Source: Fonticula alba | Taxonomy: Eukaryota > Opisthokonta > Rotosphaerida > Fonticulaceae | DNA: 21,229 nt | NCBI RefSeq assembly: GCF_000388065.1 | Contig: NW_009242972.1 | Coordinates: forward strand, 650,801 to 672,029 | Reading direction: 5' to 3' | Part shown: positions 12,801-19,600 of the stretch, one piece after another | Layout of the letters: every line of letters starts with the position of its first letter | How positions within the stretch are numbered: position 1 is the first letter of the stretch | The notes under the pieces: generated by a model | Databases searched by the model: none | Told to the model about the DNA's origin: nothing | What the model saw: the letters and a program-made list of their open reading frames with translations, nothing else | Position numbers and translations under genes: made by a program

Positions 12801-15090
12801 CTGGGACCCGGCCGCCCTGCTGGAGCCCGTGTGCTTCGGCTTCGGTGGCACCGGGCCCGGGTCCGGGTCGGACACGGCGGTTTCGCTGCCGGTCCGGCTG
12901 CTGGTGGTCCCGCCGCCGGCCGACACCCCGGCCGGGGGTTATGTTCGACTGGAGCCGCGTGCCAACCCGGCCGATGGCGGCGGCGCCGGCGCCGGCGGCC
13001 TCTCCCGCCAGGGGCCCGCCCAGCAGTTCTCCCTTCTGCTGGACTCCTCCCTTCCCGAGGGGGAGGATGCCCCGGTGGCCGGGCCCATGGCCGGGGCTCC
13101 CCCCTCGGCCACGGTCATGCGCTGGATCATCCGCGCTTCCTACCTGCTGGAAAACCACGGCCCGGACCCGGTGGCGGTGTACCCCTTCGAGACGCCGGTT
13201 CCCGGCAAGGCTGGCCCCGGGAGCGGCACATCCGCCGATGGCCGCCGGCGCCGGGCCAGCATCGACGACGGGGCCCTGCTCATCAACGGCGTGGACATGC
13301 GGCGCATTGCCTACCTTGACCGGTGGTCGCGCCGGCCGCTGCACTTCCCCCCGGCCCTGGGAGCCAGTGGGGGCCCGGCTCGCGCCTGGGGCCCTGGCGG
13401 GGACCCCCCCGGCCCGGTGGCCCCGGCCGGCAGGCGGACATCCACGGCCCCGGCCACCGCCGCCGGCTTGCCTCCGATGATGCCCACCCTCCGGTGGATT
13501 GCCCTGCGTGTGCTGCTGCCCAACATGACCGACACCTGGACGGCGCCGGTGTGTGTCGGCTCGTCGACCGACGTGCCCGGGGCACCTGGCCATGGGGCAT
13601 CCTTCGCCGACCGGCTGGTGCTCAAGATCCCCGGGGGCCGGCTGCTGGGCCTGTCGGTCCTGCATCGGGGCTGCCTGACGCACATCCAGGTCCATGGGTT
13701 CCTGCGACTGCCGCATCCGCTTTCCCTGTGGGTGGCCCCCTCCACCAGTGCCCTGGACTTGTTGCTGGCCGATTTGGCCCTCGGCCGGGGTGTCGGCGGG
13801 GCGGCCGCCACCCCCGGCACCATGGTGCAAGTGGAAAATACCCTGCTCACCGGCGGGGTCAAGGTGTGGCAGCATCTGGAGGCCCCGGCCGGCATGGGGG
13901 CCGTGCCGCCGGTGGCCTTCCCCGCGACGCTGGTTCCCCCGCGCCATGTCCGGTGGTATGCCTGGGACGCGCCGCACAATGTCCTGTCGGTGGCCGGGGC
14001 CCAGGCCCCGGGCAGCGGCTTGCGCTATGTCGGCGGCCGGCGCCTGCTGTGCATCGAGGTGGCCGGCACGCGGGTGCTGGTGGATCCTCGCTGCCCGGGC
14101 CGGCAGGTGGTCCTTGTGGCCCTGCCATTGCCCTCGGCCGCGCATCTATCCTTCACCGTTGTTCCGGACAACATCGGCCAGGGCCTGCGCCCGGGCAGTA
14201 GCGGCCCCTCCAGCCGCCGGGGGTCTGTGGCCTCCCTGTCGGCCGGGCACGGCACCTCCATGGCGGCCAATCCCTTTGACGATGCCGGGCCGCGGACCCC
14301 CCCGCGGGCCAGCACCCGCACCGGGCCGAGCAATCCCTTCGCCGGGGGCCCCGGCTCGTCGCTCATCGCCCCGAAGGCGGCGGCCGCCTCGACACACACC
14401 TCGCTCGAGGCCACGGACGCGGCCCTGCGCTGGAGCACGCACTCGGCCACGGCGGCCGCCACGCTCGTGGCCTCGGCCGCCCCGCCCAGCACCCCGACCG
14501 GGCATTCCAGCTCGCCGCGGCCCAAGGCCGGCACCGGGCCCGGGAAATCCCGCGTCCCCGGCCCGCCGGCCGTGCGCTGGGTCGAGGTCCCGGTCGAGGT
14601 GGCGGTCCTGCGTGGGGGCCGGGTCCGCATCGGCCTCTCGCCCGGGGGCCCGCTCTCGGCCCAAGCCACCCCCGGGGCCGCCGGTGCCACCGGCTCGGGC
14701 GAGGCCGACCCCGGTGGCCATGCCGTGGAACTGGCCTTCAAGCTGACCCTGGCCCCCATTCGCTTGAGCCTGGCCCTGGGGACGCCCGGTGCCCGGGCCG
14801 TCGGCCGGCACCTGATCCCCTCGCTGCCGGACGAGATCATGTCCACGCCGGCCTCGGCCTCGAGCTCCGGCAGCATGCTTCGCTTGTCCCGGCGCCCGGC
14901 CGGGCCCGGCGCACCGCCCACGGTCATCGGCCTCTCGCATGGGGTCTTCTGCCGGCTGGACATCGGCACGATGGTCGTGCACCTGACCCTGGCCCCGCCG
15001 CTGTTGGCCCCCTCCACGGCATACGGGCCGCTTGGGCTGGCTCAGCTCCCGGCCGACCCGGGGCTCGAGGCGGCCGCAATGGCGGCGGCG

Positions 15091-15122
<32 letters not shown>

Positions 15123-16257
15123 CCCGGGCAGCGCGCCCGCGCCTCGCCGCGGCCTGTCCGGCGTCCGCGCTGTCGACGCCTCCTCGCACTCGGCTCTCTC
15201 CGTGTCGCTGACCCTGCAGTCGCTGGGCGTCGTGCACTACGCCAATGGGGTGCAATTTGAGTCGGTGCTCGAGGCCCGGGCCGCGGCCGGTCCCGGGACC
15301 CCCTGGCTCCGGGTGGCTGCCATGCTGGACCTCCCGGTGACCGGGCTTGCGCGCGTGGGCGGGACACCGGCCGGGCGTGCCTCCCCCGCTGACACGGGCC
15401 TCCTGCTGGCGGTGCCTTTCGCCTCGGTGTCCCTGGCCGGGCCGCTGGTGGTTCGCGTGGAGGATGCCCTGGTCAGCCGGTCGCTTTTGGTGTTCGAGCC
15501 GCTGTTCAACTTCCTGGCGGACTTGTCGCCGGCCGGGCCGGCGGCAGATGCCGGGGGCCCTTCGGGCCCGGGCGGCCCGGCCGCCGGGCCGGCTGTCGCC
15601 CCCCCTCCGCCCGAACTTGGCCACTTGTACTTGCGCCTGGGTGTGTTGGACATCAGCCAGGTGGATGTGGCCCTGTCTCTGGCCCTCTCCTCGCCCGGGG
15701 AGCTTCCGGGCGGGGCGCGTGCTCGTCGGCAGGACCCGGTCCGCGCCGGGCTGGCCGCCGCCACGGCATGGGGCGCGCTGCGCGTACGCGACGCCTCGCT
15801 GTCCATGGCCCGGCAGCGCTTTTCCCAAAAGTCCAGCACCCTGCGCGAGCAGGCACGCGAGCTTCCCCCGGGTCCCCGTGGGGCTCCCCCCTCGGCGGCG
15901 CCGCCTGGCAGTGCCCCGGCCGATGCGGCGCTCTTTGCCGCGGCCGGCGGCATGCGTCTGGTTCTCTCGCCGCTTGCCGGGCCGCCGGTCGGCGGGTCGA
16001 CGGCTGACGGCGGGCCGCCGCCGGGCCCGGCCGGCACCCATGGTGGCCCCTCGGCCCTGGCTCTGGTTCTGCCACCCGGCTCGGATTTCGGCTTCGCCCA
16101 GCGCTTCTGGCTGGAGATGGTGGACACGCGAGCCAGCTCCGCGGACCTCGTGCCGGCCCTCATCCGGGCGTATGTGCCCTCGCTGGCCACGCAGATGGCC
16201 ACTCGCATTGTGCCAATGGCCCTGGTCCGGTCGATCTTCGGTGTCTTCCTTGGCTAG
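27..16257 (+). CDS. VPS13: VPS13-family bridge-like lipid transfer protein (5' partial; two exons 27-187 and 400-16257; assembly-damaged)
   Basis: VPS13 proteins are rod-like hydrophobic grooves that move bulk phospholipid between membranes at contact sites. The family call rests on the N-terminal chorein region: HIGSIKLSLSWTKLL followed by ...MHVSIEGLYCVL in exon 27-187, then LVARLIQNLHLVVRNIHVRFEH at 520-585, matching the VPS13 pattern GHIG.L.L.IPW..L followed by L...I.NL.V.I..IHIRYED. A VAB-like region (about 12619-14170) and a late region (about 14900-16257) follow. The first exon starts in phase 1 after ccccag, so about 70-80 N-terminal residues lie outside the window. The exon from 400 is a single frame to the TAG at 16255-16257 once two assembly insertions (160 and 167 bp) are discounted. 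That gives about 5,230 residues here, against roughly 3,100-4,400 for most VPS13s; the excess is disordered Ser/Ala/Gly/Pro-rich sequence. The DH-like/ATG2-C/PH end is missing. The family call is firm; the paralogue is not assigned. Confidence 0.85.
188..399 (+). other. Intron of the VPS13 gene (212 bp)
   Basis: The donor is GTATGT at 188-193, directly after an in-frame ...GTG CTC. The acceptor is aaatag at 394-399, and the next exon opens GAC TTC CTC GAG in phase 0. The interior is dominated by C and T runs, with a possible branch site CTGAC at 345-349, about 50 nt before the acceptor. Reading through it breaks the VPS13 similarity, while splicing it joins the two halves of the chorein domain. 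Confidence 0.8.
2050..3210 (+). other. Long disordered Ser/Ala/Gly/Pro-rich insertion in the VPS13 protein
   Basis: About 390 residues consist of Ser, Gly, Ala and Pro runs with RSxS- and SP-type sites (for example RSRADSLSS and RSASVPASPS) and an acidic patch EEDEE near 2368. There is an Ala run at 2398-2430. No folded-domain pattern is visible. It interrupts the groove between better-ordered strands and is probably a solvent-exposed loop that could be phosphorylated; that role is inference. Confidence 0.6.
5089..5286 (+). repeat. Five [KR]RSPF[D][DE] peptide repeats in the VPS13 protein
   Basis: Near-identical 7-residue units occur at 5089-5109 (RRSPFDE), 5133-5153 (KRSPFDE), 5176-5196 (KRSPFDE), 5230-5250 (RRSPFDD) and 5266-5286 (KRSPFDE). 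They are separated by Pro/Ala/Gly spacers of 7-11 residues. The codons differ between copies (for example tcgcccttcgacgag versus tcgccatttgatgat). The conservation is therefore at the peptide level, which argues for a short linear binding motif rather than a recent DNA duplication. Confidence 0.85.
6862..6891 (+). repeat. (GGC)10 trinucleotide tract encoding poly-Gly
   Basis: Ten consecutive GGC codons follow a Ser run and precede VSKQPS in the VPS13 exon. The pure codon repeat suggests slippage and possible length variation between strains. It is in frame, so length change would be tolerated. Confidence 0.9.
7969..8004 (+). repeat. (GCG)n/(GCC)n tract encoding poly-Ala
   Basis: Twelve Ala codons, first GCG and then GCC, lie between TTKAV and VTSNPF in the VPS13 exon. 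The tract sits just before one of the NPF motifs. Confidence 0.9.
8680..8862 (+). repeat. Cluster of five NPF motifs in the VPS13 protein
   Basis: Asn-Pro-Phe occurs at 8680-8688, 8734-8742, 8770-8778, 8815-8823 and 8854-8862, each preceded by Gly or Ser in a flexible Gly/Ala/Pro context. Six more NPFs lie elsewhere in the same protein, at 784-792, 7702-7710, 8014-8022, 11449-11457, 14269-14277 and 14332-14340. NPF is the core ligand of EH domains (Eps15 and EHD families) in endocytic and recycling membrane traffic. The motifs are seen directly; EH binding is inferred. Confidence 0.8.
10321..10461 (+). repeat. Left copy of a 141-bp direct duplication (assembly artefact)
   Basis: Bases 10321-10461 are repeated exactly at 10481-10621 (offset 160), separated only by 19 bases of adapter. 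Copy 1 begins in the VPS13 frame, and the insertion moves the frame by +1, so the open frame ends spuriously at 10545. The two copies are identical down to synonymous positions, as expected for overlapping contig ends that were not merged. Confidence 0.9.
10462..10480 (+). other. Residual Illumina adapter sequence
   Basis: The 19 bases ACGTGTGCTCTTCCGATCT are the 3' end of the Illumina TruSeq index-side (read 2) adapter. The adapter's 3' terminus (...GATCT) abuts the second copy of the 141-bp repeat, exactly as an adapter abuts a library insert. The AT-richer text is foreign to its surroundings and lies inside a coding exon. This is contaminating library sequence, not biology. Confidence 0.95.
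10481..10621 (+). repeat. Right copy of the 141-bp direct duplication (assembly artefact)
   Basis: This is identical to 10321-10461. From here the VPS13 frame continues one register over (codons starting at 10481) through 10915. Deleting either copy together with the adapter makes the reading frame continuous. Confidence 0.9.
10782..10915 (+). repeat. Left copy of a 134-bp direct duplication next to the gap (assembly artefact)
   Basis: This is identical to 10949-11082 (offset 167). It ends at the single base 'a' (10916) and the run of N. The copy is read in the shifted frame set by the first artefact. Confidence 0.9.
10916..10948. other. 'a' plus 32 N: masked or unresolved sequence at an assembly join
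   Basis: One non-repeat base (a, 10916) is followed by 32 N (10917-10948). The 33 positions equal the length of the standard Illumina read-through adapter, which begins with A (AGATCGGAAGAGC...), so masked adapter is a good explanation. No genomic sequence need be missing, because the 134-bp flanks overlap. Confidence 0.8.
10949..11082 (+). repeat. Right copy of the 134-bp direct duplication (assembly artefact)
   Basis: This is identical to 10782-10915. The insertion of 167 bp shifts the frame by +2, cancelling the +1 shift of the first artefact. From here to 16257 the gene is back in its original frame. Confidence 0.9.
12619..14170 (+). other. VAB-like (Vps13 adaptor-binding) region of the VPS13 protein
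   Basis: Several beta-rich segments have the family look. DEFWLYNRTAADVFVQLPG (12619-12675) and SYLLENHGPDPVAVYPFE (about 13138-13191) carry the Asn-centred 'yN.t...v.v' pattern of VAB repeats. LRWIALRVLLPNMTD lies near 13489. RHVRWYAWDAPHNVLSV (about 13942-13992) matches the 'yaWDeP' hallmark. In known VPS13s this region binds organelle-specific adaptors through PxP motifs. Repeat boundaries cannot be set by eye. Confidence 0.6.
14900..16257 (+). other. Late groove region and abrupt C-terminus of the VPS13 protein
   Basis: SVSLTLQSLGVVHYANGVQF (about 15205-15260) resembles the VPS13 'v..iQiDNQl.ga.f' strand. LYLRLGVLDISQVDVALSLA (about 15625-15684) resembles 'fe.L.i.Pi.i.lSf'. The last residues, VPALIRAYVPSLATQMATRIV...VRSIFGVFLG, resemble the 'hY..q.lkq....lgslD' helix that precedes the GNP motif. 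TAG follows immediately. No GNP motif, ATG2-C helices or PH domain is present. Confidence 0.55.
15082..15123 (+). repeat. GCG-rich tract encoding poly-Ala
   Basis: Three Ala codons, one Thr, then ten Ala codons (nine GCG, one GCC) lie in a loop of the late VPS13 region. Confidence 0.9.
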
Positions 16258-16467
16258 CCCCTGCTTCTGTCCCCCTCCTCCTCCCTTACCCTGGCCACTT
16301 TTCTGCATGTCCTTCCCTCAATGCACGCCCTTTGCCCATCTCCGTGTTTGCCACTCCCCCATGTGGTATCCTCCGCCGGTGCCCATGCTGCATACAGGCA
16401 TGGACACGAGCGCACGCCCACCCCCTCCACCGACACATTTTTGCGGGTGAGCATTTATACTGGGATA

Positions 16468-16473
16468 TTTATT
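16468..16473 (-). terminator. Candidate polyadenylation signal AATAAA for the minus-strand bZIP gene
   Basis: The plus strand reads tttatt inside the AT-rich island, so the minus strand reads AATAAA. It lies about 227 nt past the bZIP stop (16700-16702), a sensible 3' UTR length. The same island lies 175-230 nt past the VPS13 stop and has no AATAAA on the plus strand, but it could serve as a shared AT-rich termination zone. Confidence 0.5.
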
Positions 16474-16570
16474 TTCATTCATTTGCACGTGCATGCTCGC
16501 CCCCTCCCCCGTCTGAGAGTCACAGTGTGTCAGTCGCGGGAGAGGACGCCGTCCCTGGAGGGGAGGAGAC

Positions 16571-16587
16571 GGGGGGGGGGGGGGGGG
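16571..16587 (+). repeat. 17-base G homopolymer
   Basis: An uninterrupted G17 lies in the convergent spacer. On the minus strand it is a C17 tract in the predicted 3' UTR of the bZIP gene. It is a likely site of length error or polymorphism. Confidence 0.9.
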
Positions 16588-16699
16588 AAAGAACAGAGAA
16601 AGGAGGAGGGCGGGGGCACCAAGCCCAGGCGCGCACTCTAGGGTGGTGGCTGCCCGGGCCCGGGGAGGGGAAGCACCTGGACGGCGCGTGAATCGGCCG

Positions 16700-19600
16700 C
16701 TACCCGCCCGGGCCAGACTCATCCTTCGGCAGGGGCGGGGCTGCCTTGGTGCCGGGCTGGCGCTCGGCGGCCTCAAGCAAATGGCCAATCACGGCGTCCG
16801 GTGGCATGCCCAGACGCCGGAGGAGATCCTCGCGCTCGGCCTGGAGCTCCTTCAGGCTGGCCTCCAGCACGAGGCAGGTGTTGACCGCGTCATGGGCCTG
16901 GCGTTCGAGCGACTCGGCCCGGCGCTTCTGCCGGCTGCGGAAGCGCGCACAGCAGGCCACATTCCGGGCCTTGCGCGATTGCTCCGAGTCCAGCCGGCGC
17001 TGCTCCACCACCCGCCGGGCCCGGGCGCGGAAGACCCCAAGCAGCTCGGTCAGCAGGTGCCCCGGCACCAGGTGGTGCTCACCCAGCGGGGCCGACAGGG
17101 AGGTGCATTCCAGGCTGGCCGCCAGGCTGGCCACATCGCTGTTGGCCGGATCCCGACACATGGCGCTCAAGGGGTCGATGCCCACATGCAGGCGCCGGCG
17201 GCCGGCACACCGCCAGGGACGCAGCGCCGGGAAGGGAGCCCCATCCACCTCGGCCAGCAGGTCCCGGAGCTCGGCCTCGGTCAGTGACTCGGCGTCGGCG
17301 CCCACCAGCAGGCACCACTCGGGGGCCAGCTGCTCCGCCAGACGAGCCACCTGGTCATCATCCAGCCCCGCCAAATCGTCCAACGACGCGCTGCGAATGG
17401 TGGTCGTGGCATTGGCCGGGGGCGAGGCGGGCCCGCGCTTCCGCCGGCCAGCCGGGCGTTCGCTGGCCAGGGCACGCAGCGCCGCGCCCAGGCCTCGCGA
17501 TGAGTGGACGCTGATGCCTGAAGCCGGCCGAGTGGCCATACACCAAGGCAGAAGGACCCGAGGAAAGGGGCGGGGGCGGGGGCGGGGGCGGGGGGGGTGA
17601 AAGGCAGCGGGTCAATGGGGCACGAAGCGCCGGACGGCGAAAGGGGCCGGGCAAAGGGGGGGGGGGCAAATGAAAAGGCCACATGGCGCCAGGAGCCCCA
17701 CCGGTGGCCAGCAGGGCAGGAGAAGGGAGGGGGAGGGGGGGCCTTGGGGAGGACAACAGGCACGGGACGGGCAAGGGAGGAAGCCAGGCAGGAGGATGTC
17801 CAATGGCGCACCTTTCAAGATGTACACCGGTGAGGATGTGATGAAGGACTTTTGGTACTTGACCTTGAGCAGGTCGAGGACCGCCCGGCGGCGCTCCTCC
17901 TGCTCCTGCTGCTGGGCGGCCTCCTCGGCATCGGACATGCCGGTTGGCGTCGGGGTTTCGGACCGGGCGCGTGACCGCCGGGTGGACACGGCACGCGCGC
18001 TGGCCGCCGCGCTCTTGGCTTCGGCCACGGCCGCACTCCCGGCCCCGGGGTCCAGGGTCTTGGACCGCCCGGCGGGGCGCCGCCGCCGGCAACTGCTCAC
18101 CAGGGTGGATGTCACCACGCAGGTGGTGGTGGTGGTGGCGGCGGCTGCCTGGCCGGCTGGCGGCCCGGCCATGGGGTCCGAGACGTGCGAGTCCCCGCCC
18201 GACTGGCCTCCAGCCTGGGGGCAATCCACCTGCCGACAGGACTCGGTCGAGATGAGAGTCCTGCTGCCATGGACCGGCACCACCACTGGACAGTCGGGCT
18301 CTTCACAAGGAACTGCCCCGGGCCCGGGGTCTTTGGAATCCGGCAGCAAGGGACACGGGCCGGTGGCGCAAACAACGACACACTCGCCCGAGGGGCCGGG
18401 CGGCGAGAGGACCGAGGTACCGCGGCCTGGGGCCAAGGGGGCCCCCCCCCCGCCGGTCGACCCGGCCGCTGTGGCTGGCCCACAGCCCGCCAGAACCACG
18501 GGACCACGCAAGCCGCAGGACCATCTGCCGGCCGGGGACGATGCGGCCGGCAGCTGGCAGACGACGGCCGCCGCGGCCGCGGCCGGGGGCAGGCTCGCGC
18601 GGGGGTCGCCCGGGCGCCGGCGCGAGGCCGCGGCGCCGGCCTTGCCGGCCTTCTTCTGCCCCGCCGGCGAGGACACCAAGGCCCCGGGCACGACGGAGGA
18701 GGAGGAGGAGGCCCCGGAAGCCGGGGAGCAGTCGATTGCCGGAACACTCGGCCGCACGGACCTCACCCTGGGCGCTTGGCACTTGCTACAGGTGAGCGCC
18801 GCGCGCAGGGCATCCGGCCCCAGGGCCGCTGCCCGGCCAAGCACGCCCAGGGCACGGATCAGGCGCTGATCCCCCTTCGAGGTGGAGGCCGTCGAGTGGA
18901 GGTTGATCGGCGGCGGGAGCGGCGACCCGCAGGGGCCGTCGGGCGGAGCGCTGGCCGGGTCATCCCCATCGTCGCACTCGCAGCCGGCCGGGACCAGGTC
19001 CACCGGCTGGACGGTGGCCCCATGCGCCGCACCGGCCGCCGGCAAGTGCAACCGGGGCCCCCTCCCGGCGGATGCCGAAGTGTCGACATCCATCGGCGTC
19101 GCTGGCGACCGGGGAAAGAGCAACTGAGGAGACGCCGAGCCCGGTGCCAGGGTACCCGCGCATAGCTGGCCGGCCCCCGGCCCGCCGGCAGCCCCCCCGG
19201 GAAGCCCCCCCGAGCAGGCAGTCAACCGGTCGAGGTCCGCATGGTAGAGGGTCCCATCGATGAGGAAGTCAAAATGGTCATCATGGAAAACCAGCTCATG
19301 GCCACAGTCCAAACTATGCCAGTGAGGAGCCGCCGGGGAGGGGGGCAAATCGAAGCCCGGCTCGCCGGGGCCCGGGGGGCCGGGCAGCGCCGGCTCCGAG
19401 CTGGCTGGCGAGAGCACCGGCGCCGGGTGCGGCCAAGCCGACAAGTCGGGCAGCGCGGCCGGATCGTCGGAACTCGGCGAGGGTCCCGCAGGGGGCGGAG
19501 CCCCCAATTCGGGGCCCGGAGAGTGGCGATGGAGAAGATGGTGATGATGATGATGATGATGGAGCAGGACATGATGATGATGGTGGTGACGGTGGTGGCC

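Larger units (their letters stand above)
16258..16699. other. Tail-to-tail intergenic spacer (3' UTRs of both genes)
   Basis: This is 442 bp between two convergent stop codons. It begins pyrimidine-rich, has the only markedly AT-rich stretch in the window (about 16433-16490), then a purine-rich part with a 17-G run (16571-16587). No conserved protein or RNA gene was recognised in either strand. I checked by eye for a further VPS13 exon and found none. Confidence 0.7.

Noticed and set aside
16321-16691. Small plus-strand ORFs in the convergent spacer
   Set aside because: They contain the G17 run and AT island, have no motif, and overlap the expected 3' UTRs.
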